Positions 26,758 through 37,242 of a stretch of 64,000 bases of DNA are shown one piece after another. The position numbers were made by a program, and so were the translations under genes. The first letter of the stretch is position 1. The number at the start of each line of letters is the position of its first letter. Origin of the DNA: Deltaproteobacteria bacterium (GTDB taxonomy: Bacteria; Myxococcota_C; UBA6777); assembly GCA_002731275.1 (NCBI GenBank), contig PCBK01000018.1:1-64000 (forward strand), written 5' to 3'. The notes beneath the pieces are model-generated. The model did no database searches and was not told the origin of the DNA. It saw only the letters and a program-made list of their open reading frames with translations.

Positions 26758-28311
26758 ATGAGCAGTACAACAGCTGAAAAGATTGAAGAGTTAAAGCGAC
26801 GCAAAGAACAGGCGATGTCCTCCGATCCAACACGCACGGAGAAGCGACACGCCAAAGGAAAATACACCGCAAGAGAACGCATCGAGAAGCTCCTCGATCC
26901 AGGCACATTCCGCGAGACAGATATGCTCGCACGCCACCGCTGCCGAGACTTTGGCATGGAGAAGAAACGTCCAGAAGGGGACGGCGTGATCACTGGTAGT
27001 GGTAAGATCAATGGACGCCTCGTCTACATCTTCTCTCAAGACTTCATGGTCTTTGGTGGCTCACTCGGTGAGGTCTTTGCCGAGAAGATCTGCAAGATCA
27101 TGGATATGGCCATGAAATATGGAGCCCCCGTGATCGGGATCAACGACTCCGGCGGCGCGCGCATCCAAGAAGGTGTTGTCAGCCTCGGCGGTTACGCAGA
27201 GATCTTCTATAGAAACGTCATGGCCTCCGGTGTCGTCCCACAGATCTCCGCGATCATGGGGCCCTGTGCTGGTGGTGCTGTCTACTCCCCTGCCCTCACC
27301 GACTTCACCATGATGGTCAAGGGCAAGAGCCACATGTTCATCACCGGCCCAGAGGTCATCAAGTCCGTCACCCGCGAAGAAGTCACCTTCGAGGAGCTGG
27401 GCGGCGCGATGACGCACAACTCGCGCTCAGGTGTCGCACACCTCATGGCTGAAGACGAAGATCACTGTATCGAACAGATCCGCGCTCTGCTCAGCTTCCT
27501 GCCCTCCAACAATCTCGAAGATCCTCCTCACGAACCATGTGATGACCCCTCCGATCGGACAGAGGAAGATCTCAACACGATCATTCCAGACGATCCCAAC
27601 CGCCCCTACGACATGCGTGACCTCGTCAAACTCGTCGTCGATCACGGCGAGTTCTTCGAAGTCCAACCCCACTGGGCCTCCAATATCATCATCGGCTTCT
27701 CTCGACTCGATGGACACACAGTCGGTGTCGTCGGCAACCAGCCCAACTTCCTCGCAGGCTGCCTGGACGTCGACGCCTCCATCAAAGCTGCGCGCTTCGT
27801 GCGTTTCTGTGACGCCTTCAACATCCCCCTCGTCACCTTCGTCGACGTCCCCGGCTTCTTGCCCGGTACTGCCCAAGAGTACAACGGGATCATTCGCCAC
27901 GGCGCCAAACTCCTCTATGCTTACTGTGAAGCCTCTGTGCCCAAGCTCACCGTCATCACCCGTAAAGCGTACGGTGGCGCATACGACGTGATGTGCAGCA
28001 AACACATCCGGGCGGACTACAACTTCGCGTGGCCCACTGCCGAGATCGCGGTCATGGGCGCAGAAGGTGCGGTCAACATCATCTTCCGACGTGAGCTCAA
28101 AGATCACGACAACCCGACCGAACGACGCACCGAACTCGTCGACTCTTATAAAGACAAGTTCGCCTCCCCTTACATCGCAGCAGAGCGTGGCTATATCGAC
28201 GAAGTGATCGAGCCCAAAGAGACACGTAGCCGCTTGATCGATGCGCTCGACGCCACGATGAACAAGCGCGAAAGTCGCCCCGCCAAAAAGCACGGCAATA
28301 TCCCACTCTAA
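26758..28311 (+). CDS. Acyl-CoA carboxyltransferase subunit (PccB/MmdA, transcarboxylase 12S-like)
   Basis: The product has 517 residues. Both crotonase-type halves are present with oxyanion-hole glycines: SGGARIQEG and [14 protein letters not shown] in the first half, [27 protein letters not shown] and AYGGAYDVM in the second. The family is propionyl-CoA carboxylase beta / methylmalonyl-CoA decarboxylase alpha. An AAAGAG site lies seven bases before the ATG; a TTG one codon earlier is also possible. It is followed by a 5S-like carboxyltransferase and a biotin carrier with gaps of 32 and 23 bases. This set matches methylmalonyl-CoA:pyruvate transcarboxylase (12S + 5S + 1.3S) rather than an ATP-dependent carboxylase. 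Confidence 0.9.
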   Translation: MSSTTAEKIEELKRRKEQAMSSDPTRTEKRHAKGKYTARERIEKLLDPGTFRETDMLARHRCRDFGMEKKRPEGDGVITGSGKINGRLVYIFSQDFMVFGGSLGEVFAEKICKIMDMAMKYGAPVIGINDSGGARIQEGVVSLGGYAEIFYRNVMASGVVPQISAIMGPCAGGAVYSPALTDFTMMVKGKSHMFITGPEVIKSVTREEVTFEELGGAMTHNSRSGVAHLMAEDEDHCIEQIRALLSFLPSNNLEDPPHEPCDDPSDRTEEDLNTIIPDDPNRPYDMRDLVKLVVDHGEFFEVQPHWASNIIIGFSRLDGHTVGVVGNQPNFLAGCLDVDASIKAARFVRFCDAFNIPLVTFVDVPGFLPGTAQEYNGIIRHGAKLLYAYCEASVPKLTVITRKAYGGAYDVMCSKHIRADYNFAWPTAEIAVMGAEGAVNIIFRRELKDHDNPTERRTELVDSYKDKFASPYIAAERGYIDEVIEPKETRSRLIDALDATMNKRESRPAKKHGNIPL

Positions 28312-28343
28312 TCCAAGATTCATCGAAGAAGGAATACAGTCCG

Positions 28344-29906
28344 ATGGCTTCTGATTTGCTCTCCACTCATGGCAGCTTTCCCGATGGGAACACACCCGCC
28401 CAGCCGACGCGCATTGTCGAGACCGCTTTGCGGGACGCACACCAATCCCTGCTCGCGACACGTATGCGCACCGCAGACATGCTCCCCATCCTCGAAAAAC
28501 TCGACCAGATTGGTTACTGGAGCGTCGAGATGTGGGGTGGCGCGACGTTTGATTCCTGCTTGCGCTTTCTCAAAGAAGATCCCTGGGATCGTCTACGTCT
28601 GATCCGCAAACACATGCCCAACACCCGTCTCCAGATGTTGATGAGGGGACAAAATATAGTCGGATACAAACACTATCCCGACGATATCGTCCGCCACTTT
28701 GTCAAACGCTCTGCAGAGTGTGGGATCGATGTCTTCAGGATCTTTGACGCGCTCAACGACACCCGCAACATGAAGACCGCGATCGACGCCGTCCTCGATG
28801 CCGGAAAGATCGCAGAAGGCGCGATCTCCTACACCACCTCCCCTTTCCATACCGTCGAACGCTTTGTCGCGCTCGGTAAAGAACTCGAAGCGATGGGTTG
28901 TCAGATCCTCTGTATCAAAGATATGGCAGGTCTGCTCACACCATATGCTGCGCGCTCCCTCGTCAGCCAGCTTAACGAAACGCTGTCGATCCCCATTCAC
29001 GTCCACTCACACGGCACGAGCAGCATGAGTGAGTCCTCCTATCTGATGAGCATCGAGTCCGGTGCCCAGATCATCGACACAGCGATCTCTTCTCTGTCTG
29101 GTGGGACATCACAACCCCCAACAGAATCGATCGTTGCGATGCTACAGGGGACACCACACGCGACAGGGCTCGACCTTGGCAAGCTCGCCGAGATCGCAGA
29201 CTACTTCCGTGAAGTCCGCAAAAAGTACGCCCATCTCGAATCCCCCTACAACAATGTGGACCCACAAGTCCTGCGTTTTCAGATTCCAGGGGGGATGATC
29301 TCCAACCTCGCCAATCAACTCCGCGAACAAGATGCGCTCGATCGCATGACCGAAGTCCTCGAAGAGGTTCCCCGTGTCCGCGAAGATATGGGTTTCCCCC
29401 CTCTCGTCACTCCCACGAGCCAGATCGTCGGCACACAAGCTACACTCAACGTGATCATGGGTGAACGATACCGCACCCTCAGCGTCGAATCGCGCAACTT
29501 GTTGCTCGGCAAGTACGGTCGCTGCCCCGCACAGCCCGACAAAGAGCTACAACAAAAGGCCGCCGAGATGGAAGGACAACCTCCCATCGAAGGTCGCCCC
29601 GCTGACGCACTCTCCCCCATGTGGGAAGACGCCAAAGCCGCCGTCGCAGAGCTTGGTGGAGCGTATCCAGAAGAGGACGCACTGTGTCACGCGATCTTCC
29701 CGCAGGTCGCCAAACAATTCTTTGAATCTCGTGCCCGTGGCAGCGTCTCCCCTGAGACCATGGCCGCCGCAATTGGCCTGCTTCTTCAGCACCTGCGTAA
29801 AGAGCACGGCGTCGAAGAGAAACACGCCAAAAACGGAACCAAGCAACAAGCCAACCCCTGGAAAATGGCCGCACGACTCGAAGGCCTCCGCATCCGTTCC
29901 TTTTAA
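28344..29906 (+). CDS. Pyruvate/oxaloacetate carboxyltransferase (transcarboxylase 5S-like, OadA/PycB family)
   Basis: The product has 520 residues. The TIM barrel has the metal and active-site motifs ETALRDAHQSL, QMLMRGQNIVGY, CIKDMAG (Lys at about 192, the carbamylated position) and HVHSHGTSS. The C-terminal PYC/OADA domain (about 310-450) is present, but no biotinyl domain is fused; the carrier is the next gene. It moves CO2 between biotin and pyruvate/oxaloacetate. No membrane beta subunit of a sodium pump and no biotin carboxylase are nearby, which favours a transcarboxylase. Confidence 0.9.
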   Translation: MASDLLSTHGSFPDGNTPAQPTRIVETALRDAHQSLLATRMRTADMLPILEKLDQIGYWSVEMWGGATFDSCLRFLKEDPWDRLRLIRKHMPNTRLQMLMRGQNIVGYKHYPDDIVRHFVKRSAECGIDVFRIFDALNDTRNMKTAIDAVLDAGKIAEGAISYTTSPFHTVERFVALGKELEAMGCQILCIKDMAGLLTPYAARSLVSQLNETLSIPIHVHSHGTSSMSESSYLMSIESGAQIIDTAISSLSGGTSQPPTESIVAMLQGTPHATGLDLGKLAEIADYFREVRKKYAHLESPYNNVDPQVLRFQIPGGMISNLANQLREQDALDRMTEVLEEVPRVREDMGFPPLVTPTSQIVGTQATLNVIMGERYRTLSVESRNLLLGKYGRCPAQPDKELQQKAAEMEGQPPIEGRPADALSPMWEDAKAAVAELGGAYPEEDALCHAIFPQVAKQFFESRARGSVSPETMAAAIGLLLQHLRKEHGVEEKHAKNGTKQQANPWKMAARLEGLRIRSF

Positions 29907-29929
29907 CGGCCAAGAAGAGAGACGATACT

Positions 29930-30454
29930 ATGCAAGGCAAACTTTTGCTCGATAACAACGCGTTTGAAATCCACGTCCAAGACGGAGGACTGCGCGTCGA
30001 AGTCAACGGCACGACATTCCAAACCCACCTGCAACAAAATGAACAGGGCTACCTGATCCGCGTAGGTGAAGACCTCGTCCAACTCTCACTTGACGACGAG
30101 GTGATCGGACAATTCATCTCCAACAGCAAGACCCCCATCCTCGTCGATGGCAAAGAGGTGACCGCCTCCTTTCAGGCGATCCGCAAACAACAGCTCGCCT
30201 CCGCTGAAGGTTCATCCGAACCAGACGAAGGAAGTCTTCTCGCGTTTATGCCGGGGACGATCTTGCGTGTTGACGTCGAACCCGGACAGATCTGCAACAG
30301 CGGCGATGTCATCCTGATCCTCGAAGCCATGAAGATGGAAAACGAGATCAAGGCGCCTTGTGATTGCCAAATCGACTCGATCCACGTCGAGCCTGGCAAG
30401 TCCGTCAACAAAGGTGAGCTCTTGATCCAACTCACCCCCCTCGCAGGCGAATAA
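29930..30454 (+). CDS. Biotin carboxyl carrier protein (1.3S-like)
   Basis: The product has 174 residues. The C-terminal biotinyl-lipoyl domain (about 100-174) has the biotinylation motif EAMKMEN (Lys at about 134) and the usual FMPGTI strand. The N-terminal ~95 residues are an unusual beta-rich extension, longer than in the 123-residue Propionibacterium 1.3S protein, and may dock the two transferases. It ends the three-gene operon. Confidence 0.92.
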   Translation: MQGKLLLDNNAFEIHVQDGGLRVEVNGTTFQTHLQQNEQGYLIRVGEDLVQLSLDDEVIGQFISNSKTPILVDGKEVTASFQAIRKQQLASAEGSSEPDEGSLLAFMPGTILRVDVEPGQICNSGDVILILEAMKMENEIKAPCDCQIDSIHVEPGKSVNKGELLIQLTPLAGE

Positions 30455-30604
30455 AGCCACCCCCTGTCATACAGCTCCCCCACAAAGCTCCGCTCCTCCC
30501 TTCATACAACGCGCTCGTCTTTTTTGTGTACATGAGACACATTCGATGACACTATAGAAACACCAACTTGTTCACGAACTTTGCTTTGTTATGGAGAGAG
30601 ATCC

Positions 30605-33571
30605 TTGCGTTCATCCATTCACTTTTTAGTATGCCGTCTGTTTGCTTTGGGGCTCTGTTTCGCCCTCCCCTTTCACATCGCCTGCTCCCCTCCTGCCACC
30701 TGCCAGGACGAACGTGTAAGCTCACAAACACTCGATCCAAACGGCAGCCCATGTGAAAAAGATTGTGAGTGCAACAACCAGCGCTACACAGGGAAATGTG
30801 AATCAGGGACGTGTAAAGCCCTCAAACGTGGTGCGTGTGATGATCAGGGGAAAAAGCAGACCTGTATCCCCAAAGCAGATTGCCAAACGGGCACACAGAT
30901 CTGCCAGCCTTCTTATCTCACGAGCTTGTACTGGGGAGATTGTGAACCTGACAAAGACTGTACACGGACATACTGCACCCCCGGTGACGTTCAACCTTGC
31001 TACGAAGGCAAACCCGAAAAGAAAGGCATTGGGTTGTGCAAAGAGGGTGAAAAGTTCTGTGGCACGGACAAGACGTGGGGAGAATGCAAAGGATGGGTGG
31101 CCCCAACAGCCGAAGAATGCAACAACGAAGATGACGACTGCGATGGATTAACAGACGAAGACACGGAGAGAAGTTGCTATACCGGACCCAACGGGACCTC
31201 CGGAGAAGGAGCGTGCCAAAATGGGACGCAGATCTGCCAGGATGGAAAGTGGCTCGCCTGCAAAGAAGATGTCACCCCCAAGAAAGAAGTCTGCAATGGC
31301 AAAGATGACGACTGTGATGGAGAAGTTGATGAGTCATTCGATGGCGCAGGTGCCGAATGTGGCGTCACAGGCGGTCAGGGACTCTGCAGTAAAGGGACGT
31401 TCACCTGCGCCAAAGGACAACGACAATGTGTTGCAAATATAGCAAAACCAGAAGAGTGCAACAATGAAGATGACGACTGTGACGGCAAAATAGACAACCA
31501 GAAAGGAACCGACACTGCCATCACACGTGCCTGTTACAGCGGCCCAGCCAACACAAAAAATGTCGGACATTGCAAATCAGGCACACAGACTTGCGAGGGA
31601 GGTCAATGGAAGTCATGTACCGAGGAGACCTTACCTCAAGAGGAACTTTGTATCGGCCAAGATCACGACTGTGACGGACAAGTCGATGAACAATGTACGG
31701 CCTGCGCCCCGACAAAGCTCTCACAACGTCTCACACACCCAGCACGTGACGTCTTCTCTGTGGCCTATCATCCAACACTCGATCTGTTCGCGTCAGGCAG
31801 TCAAGACGGCAAGATCCGTGTATGGCGCAAAAGTGATCATGGGTTCTTGACCAGGATGACCAGCGGCAAGGATGAGATCAACGCCCTCGCCTTTCACCCA
31901 ACCAAGCGAATCCTCGCAAGTCTATCGGAAAAGGGAACGCTCAGTCTTTGGAATCTCGATCCCAATAAACTCAGCAACCCTCCACTGTTCAAAGAGATCA
32001 CATCGACCAACGCAGGCCGCGCCCTCGCCTTTCTTCCTGGTGGACAACATCTCGCAGCATCATACAACAAAGGAAAGCTCACCATTTGGGACATTTCAAC
32101 CCCCACGAGACCCATAGAAACATACACGTACAAGAGCACACAATCTCCTTTCTACAACTATACGAGCTTGGCCGTCGCACCTTCGGGAAAGTACATCGCC
32201 GTCGCCACCTCCGATCCAAAAGGAGCCATCGAGGTCTTTGAAGAGACAAGCGCTGGAAAGTATCGAACCTACAAGACACTCAGTGATCACACAGGTCCAG
32301 TAAGAGACGTCGCTTTTAGTCCAGACGGGAAAACACTCGTCTCCGTCTCCAACGACAACTCCGTCTTGTTGTGGAACACCACCACCTGGACCTCCAGCCT
32401 GCTGGGAAAACACAGCAATGAAGTCAGCAACGTCGCCTTTCACCCTGGTGGAAAAGAAGTCATGACTGCAGGCATCGCAGGCAAGATCAAGATCTGGTCA
32501 CTCTCTTCCAAAATGAATCTCAGCACGACAAACGCCAGCCTCGGACATATTGGGGACATGGCGTTCCGAACAGATGGCAAACAGGTGGTGTTGACCAGCC
32601 ACTCTTTTGCACCAAGGATCAAGTTTTGGGCATACAACAACGCGACGCTCACAAATCCCAAAGAGAGCGGACACAGCTTCTCGATATCATCGATGGCGCA
32701 CCACCCAACAGACCCCATTATTGCGATCACATCGAATATGCACGTCGTCCTCATCAACACAAAAACAGGCAAGCGGATCGAGAGCCCACAACAACACAAA
32801 GGGCTCGTCTCAGCGATGGCCTTCCACCCAGATGGCTCACTGCTCGTCACAGGCGCGCTCAGTAACAGCGCAGTCCAAAAAGAGCTCAAGTTTTGGGACG
32901 CTCGCACCTTACAACCAAAGGCCACTTCGTTCAACCAGAGCTTTCAGGCTGATACATTGAGCATCGCGTTCAGTGCAGATGGAGCGTTTATGGCGGCGAG
33001 CTTTACAGGTGGACTCGTCAAGGGATGGAATGCATCGGATAATTGGAAAGTCCCCCAGGATATCACGAATCACACAAAGAGCGTCGTCAAGCTAGCCTTT
33101 CATCCAACAGAGCGAATCCTCATGACAGCCTCTGAAGATCAGAGTATCCGATTTTGGTCTCACAACGGAACACAATTTACGGAGACCAAATCCATCCAAT
33201 TACCGGAGGAGCCTACTTCTTTGGCACTCCATCCATCAGGAAAAGAGATCGCCGTTGGCTTATTTAGCGACAAGGTCGAGATCTGGGACATCAAGACATA
33301 TACCAAACGCGCGACGCTGTCGTTCAACGACTCGAATCACTTTATCTCGATGGTCTCCTACGCCAAAAAATCGTATGTCTTTTCGGCTTCTGTGGACGAC
33401 GGTGAGATCCGCTTTTGGGATTCACGAACGTACCAAGCCCTCTCAAAAAGCGTCCAACTGCACCACGCAACAAGCAACGTCTATGCAAGCACTGCGACAT
33501 GGTCCCCTCTCAGCAACACCTTCATGATCTCAGACGAATTTGGCTTCACCCACCTCTTCACCTGCCCGTAA
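30605..33571 (+). CDS. Cys-rich lipoprotein with 4 MopE repeats and a WD40 propeller
   Basis: The start is TTG: GGAGAGAG lies four bases upstream, no in-frame ATG precedes the signal peptide, and this gives a good signal sequence ending in HIAC (Cys27). The product is 988 residues. Residues 30-130 match the Cys-rich N-terminal domain of the first lipoprotein (NGSPCEKDCECNNQ versus SGSPCNFNCDCNNQ). Four DDDCDG/DHDCDG MopE motifs follow (about 165-370). From about 375 to the end there are about 14 WD40 blades with HPxxxxxASGSxDGxIRVW-like motifs (FSPDGKTLVSVSNDNSVLLW). WD40 propellers are usually protein-binding platforms. It converges with the next gene, 16 bases apart. Confidence 0.88.
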   Translation: MRSSIHFLVCRLFALGLCFALPFHIACSPPATCQDERVSSQTLDPNGSPCEKDCECNNQRYTGKCESGTCKALKRGACDDQGKKQTCIPKADCQTGTQICQPSYLTSLYWGDCEPDKDCTRTYCTPGDVQPCYEGKPEKKGIGLCKEGEKFCGTDKTWGECKGWVAPTAEECNNEDDDCDGLTDEDTERSCYTGPNGTSGEGACQNGTQICQDGKWLACKEDVTPKKEVCNGKDDDCDGEVDESFDGAGAECGVTGGQGLCSKGTFTCAKGQRQCVANIAKPEECNNEDDDCDGKIDNQKGTDTAITRACYSGPANTKNVGHCKSGTQTCEGGQWKSCTEETLPQEELCIGQDHDCDGQVDEQCTACAPTKLSQRLTHPARDVFSVAYHPTLDLFASGSQDGKIRVWRKSDHGFLTRMTSGKDEINALAFHPTKRILASLSEKGTLSLWNLDPNKLSNPPLFKEITSTNAGRALAFLPGGQHLAASYNKGKLTIWDISTPTRPIETYTYKSTQSPFYNYTSLAVAPSGKYIAVATSDPKGAIEVFEETSAGKYRTYKTLSDHTGPVRDVAFSPDGKTLVSVSNDNSVLLWNTTTWTSSLLGKHSNEVSNVAFHPGGKEVMTAGIAGKIKIWSLSSKMNLSTTNASLGHIGDMAFRTDGKQVVLTSHSFAPRIKFWAYNNATLTNPKESGHSFSISSMAHHPTDPIIAITSNMHVVLINTKTGKRIESPQQHKGLVSAMAFHPDGSLLVTGALSNSAVQKELKFWDARTLQPKATSFNQSFQADTLSIAFSADGAFMAASFTGGLVKGWNASDNWKVPQDITNHTKSVVKLAFHPTERILMTASEDQSIRFWSHNGTQFTETKSIQLPEEPTSLALHPSGKEIAVGLFSDKVEIWDIKTYTKRATLSFNDSNHFISMVSYAKKSYVFSASVDDGEIRFWDSRTYQALSKSVQLHHATSNVYASTATWSPLSNTFMISDEFGFTHLFTCP

Positions 33572-33587
33572 TGGCGGAGCAAACAGC

Positions 33588-36500
33588 TCACTGACAACTT
33601 CCCGACGTACATGTCTGCCCACTCGCACAGACATTCCCACACGCACCACAATGTTGCTCATCTGTTTGTGGGTCCACACATAGTCCACTGCACCAAAGAG
33701 AGAGCGCCGGACACGCACAGCCCCCTCCAACACAAACTTGCCCACCGACACATGCTCTTCCACACACACCACAATGTTGGGTATCGCTTGTAAGATCGAC
33801 ACACTGGTTGAGACACACGCTTTGTCCTTGAGGACACTTTGTACACACGCCAGCGCTGCAGCTCTCGTCATTCGCACATGCCTTCCCACATGTACCGCAA
33901 TGTTGATGTGCTTCGGGAAGATACACACAGGTGCCATTGCAATTGGTTTCGCCTGTTGGACAAACACAACGCCCCGAAACACAGAGCATCCCCACACCAC
34001 AAGCCTTCCCACACGCACCACAGTGCAGGGGATCACTCGGTAACGAGACACACCCACCACCACACTGAACCATCCCAGAAGCACAGCACACACCAGCCAA
34101 ACAAACCTGTGCAGTGTCCGCATACTCGACAACAAACGCGCTATTCTTTGAAGAACTTGAGAGTGTCATCCCACGAAATGTCCCCTTCCCTCGAAAAGCT
34201 CCTAACATATATGTCTGGCCTGCCGCATTTTTGAAGGTCCCAAACAAATCAACGCCTTCTTTGCTCGCAGTCCCCCATACCCCACTCCGCTTGAGCGTTG
34301 CGATGAAGCCGGTGGGTTGATTTGAACCATATATAGGTACACCATCCAGGATCAAATCCTGGGTAAAGGTTCCCACCAACAACAGATCACCCCGCGCATC
34401 CAACAACAGGGAATAAAAATTCAATCCACTCGACGTGCTAAAGATCTCCTTCACCCACACCCACTTTCCGGCGCTGTCCAACTTTGCGACATGACCACCT
34501 CTAGCATATCCATAACCGATCCCCGTCTGACCAAAGAACGTCTCTCCATCAAAAGACCCCATCAAAAAAACAGAACCAGTTGCATCGACCACCATATCCG
34601 AACAACCTGCACCATTAGAAGGAGATGAAGAAGATGGTGCTGCGTAGTTGGCCCAAAGCCACGTCCCACTGCGAGAAAGCTTGGCAACAAACATTCCCCT
34701 AGCGTAAGGACCCCCTCCCGAAAACGAAAATGAGAAACGACCCAATACAAGTTGTTGACTAAAGTAACCCACAACGAAAAGAGCACCCGCTCTGTCAGCA
34801 AACACACCAAACAAGTAATCCTTGGCTCCCCCTTTAAGCTCCTTGACCCAAAGCAACTGCCCTGCAGCATCGAGCTTTGCGATGTACATTGCGGTCGCTG
34901 TTGATGAGAGGGTCTTTGAGCCGATTTTGACCGTTGTATTGGTGAACGTCCCGGCAACATAGACATTTCCGAGTATATCCACAGAAAACCGTCCGAGAGA
35001 CGTTGATCCTGTGGTCTCGATGACTTGTACCCACAGCCACTTTCCTGTCCCATCGAGCTTTGCGACAAAGGGCCACTTCACAGGGTTACTTGGGGTTCCT
35101 CCATGGGTTCGAATACGTCTCTGTCCAAACGTCACGTCCCCCTGGATTCTCCCTTGGAGTAGAACGTGACCATTACGATCCACTTTCAAGTGGTCGACGG
35201 TGATATAGTCTCCAGCGATTTGTTTTGCCCAGCTCCACTTGCCTGTAGGTGCGTACTTCGCGATGAAAATGTGACTCTTGCCTTTTGGTGCGGAGAAAGT
35301 CACGCCACCAATCGTGACCTCCTCATAAAATCGATTTGCAACGTACACATTGCCGCCCCTATCCACACCTCCTTTCATCCAGTGCAATAACCAAGGAGAG
35401 TCTATCAACGCGACGTTTTTGGATACACTTCCAACAGTCGTCAGACAACGACGACCACACACACCACAATGTTGTGGATCGCTTGTAAGATCGACACATT
35501 GCTCTCCACACTTTGTCTTCCCAGAAGGACAGGCTGTACAGCTCCCCTTGCGGCAGATCTCGTTGCCTCCGCACACTTTGTAACATCCCCCACAGTGAGC
35601 ATCATCGTTCTGGATATCGCGACAAGTGCCACCACAAGACACTTCCCCTTGTGGGCACTGACATACACCTGCAACACAGACCTCACCTTTTGCACACTTG
35701 TGATCACATTTTCCACAGTGTTCGGCGTCTGTCTGTAGCGATTTGCATGTATTCTGGCAGGCCGTTTTGCCTCCTGTACACCCACACCATCCCCCATAAC
35801 AGTCAAGCTCACCAGTGCAAACATTGCCACAAGCCCCACAGTGAGAACGCTCCTTGGCCAAATCAACACACTGCCCACCGCAAAAAGTATAACTGGTCGG
35901 ACATATGCACTGCCCGTTCGCACAGACCTGACCTCCACTACAGCTCACGCCGCACTTTCCACAGTTGAAGACGTCATTGTTAAGATTGGCACACCGACCA
36001 TTACAATCAGCTTGGGTCGCAGGACAGGCGTATACACACTTCTTGGCGACACAAAACGGAGCATCTTTCCCACATTGTTGTCCGCAACCACCACAATTGC
36101 TGGGATCACGTTGGACATCTTTACACACACCATTGCACCCAAAATACCCTTGGGGACAGCGACAGCTCCCCTCTTTGCACAACTCACCCCCCTGACAGGT
36201 GTTTCCACACTTCCCGCAATGTTCCACGTTGGTGTTTGTATCAACACAGACCTTTCCACACGCGGTCTGTCCGGCTGGACAAGTGTATTCACATCGCTTT
36301 GAGACACAGCTCTGTCCAGCAAGACAAGCGTTGCCACACGCGCCACAATGGCGTTCATCGATACGCAGATTGACACACTCCCCACCACAGACGGTCTGTT
36401 CGACAGAACACTCACGAACACATTGTCCTTTTTTGCACGTATAACCTTGCCCACAGATGTTCGCACACTGCCCACAATGAGCGGTATCTCGTTGCAGATC

Positions 36501-37073
36501 GACACAGCGACCACCACAGACATCCTGCCCAGAAGGACACACGATCTTGCACTCTCCTTCTACACAAGGCTTCCCTCCTCCACACACCGTCCCACACTGC
36601 CCACAATGCTTCGTCGAGGTCTTTACGTCGACACAGCGACCACTACAGTTGGTCATTCCTTCCTGACAATAGAGTGTGCAGTTCCCCTTGGAGCAGACTT
36701 CACCGGGCTGACAGACACGACCACATGAACCACAATGCTTAGGCTCAGTAGAAGTGTCGACACAGCGACCATCACAAACCCCTTCTCCAGAGGGGCACTC
36801 CAGGACACAACGACCCTCACGACAAAGCTCGCCAGCGCGGCACATATTGCCACATTGTCCACAGTGTTTGATGTTGTGACTGGTATCGAGACACTTCCCC
36901 TCACACCAGAGCTGTCCAGCTTCACAAGAAGAAACACACAGACCAGCCTCACAAGACTCGCCTTGTTGGCATTGTATGTCTCGACAGGGATCAGGAGCTG
37001 TCGTTGAACAACCAACACCTCCGAGCATTCCTAGAGAAAGACATAGCAAAAACCCATGTATCGCCCTCAACAT
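33588..37073 (-). CDS. Giant lipoprotein with 16 Stig1-like Cys repeats and a six-blade propeller
   Basis: The product has 1161 residues from the ATG seven bases after AAGGAG. The lipobox is GVGC (Cys22). Twelve C-G-(G/x)-x-C-V-(D/N)-x(6-8)-H-C-G-x-C-G-x-x-C units fill about 35-560; four more close the protein (about 975-1161). Between them lie about six repeats of ~55 residues with GNVYVAGTF and FVAKLDxxGKWLWVK motifs, similar to bacterial SBBP-type beta-propellers. Every unit has an even Cys number, expected to form disulfides outside the cell. No catalytic motif. It is probably a stalk-like surface protein; the function is unknown. Confidence 0.87.
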   Translation of the reverse strand: MLRAIHGFLLCLSLGMLGGVGCSTTAPDPCRDIQCQQGESCEAGLCVSSCEAGQLWCEGKCLDTSHNIKHCGQCGNMCRAGELCREGRCVLECPSGEGVCDGRCVDTSTEPKHCGSCGRVCQPGEVCSKGNCTLYCQEGMTNCSGRCVDVKTSTKHCGQCGTVCGGGKPCVEGECKIVCPSGQDVCGGRCVDLQRDTAHCGQCANICGQGYTCKKGQCVRECSVEQTVCGGECVNLRIDERHCGACGNACLAGQSCVSKRCEYTCPAGQTACGKVCVDTNTNVEHCGKCGNTCQGGELCKEGSCRCPQGYFGCNGVCKDVQRDPSNCGGCGQQCGKDAPFCVAKKCVYACPATQADCNGRCANLNNDVFNCGKCGVSCSGGQVCANGQCICPTSYTFCGGQCVDLAKERSHCGACGNVCTGELDCYGGWCGCTGGKTACQNTCKSLQTDAEHCGKCDHKCAKGEVCVAGVCQCPQGEVSCGGTCRDIQNDDAHCGGCYKVCGGNEICRKGSCTACPSGKTKCGEQCVDLTSDPQHCGVCGRRCLTTVGSVSKNVALIDSPWLLHWMKGGVDRGGNVYVANRFYEEVTIGGVTFSAPKGKSHIFIAKYAPTGKWSWAKQIAGDYITVDHLKVDRNGHVLLQGRIQGDVTFGQRRIRTHGGTPSNPVKWPFVAKLDGTGKWLWVQVIETTGSTSLGRFSVDILGNVYVAGTFTNTTVKIGSKTLSSTATAMYIAKLDAAGQLLWVKELKGGAKDYLFGVFADRAGALFVVGYFSQQLVLGRFSFSFSGGGPYARGMFVAKLSRSGTWLWANYAAPSSSSPSNGAGCSDMVVDATGSVFLMGSFDGETFFGQTGIGYGYARGGHVAKLDSAGKWVWVKEIFSTSSGLNFYSLLLDARGDLLLVGTFTQDLILDGVPIYGSNQPTGFIATLKRSGVWGTASKEGVDLFGTFKNAAGQTYMLGAFRGKGTFRGMTLSSSSKNSAFVVEYADTAQVCLAGVCCASGMVQCGGGCVSLPSDPLHCGACGKACGVGMLCVSGRCVCPTGETNCNGTCVYLPEAHQHCGTCGKACANDESCSAGVCTKCPQGQSVCLNQCVDLTSDTQHCGVCGRACVGGQVCVGGGCACPALSLWCSGLCVDPQTDEQHCGACGNVCASGQTCTSGSCQ

Positions 37074-37242
37074 ATGTGCGCTCCTTTGTGTAAGATCTTT
37101 GGATACAAAGATAATACACCACACAAAGAAAACATCACACACCAAGATCACATGTCACGTTCTATTCTCGAACACACCGAAATCACGATTCTTAGCAAAA
37201 AAATCAGCTCCTATTGTGATCGTTTGTGTTTTTGTGCGTTGA

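Noticed and set aside
26758-30454. Sodium-pumping oxaloacetate or methylmalonyl-CoA decarboxylase
   Set aside because: The integral-membrane beta and gamma subunits are missing from the locus; the composition fits a soluble transcarboxylase better.
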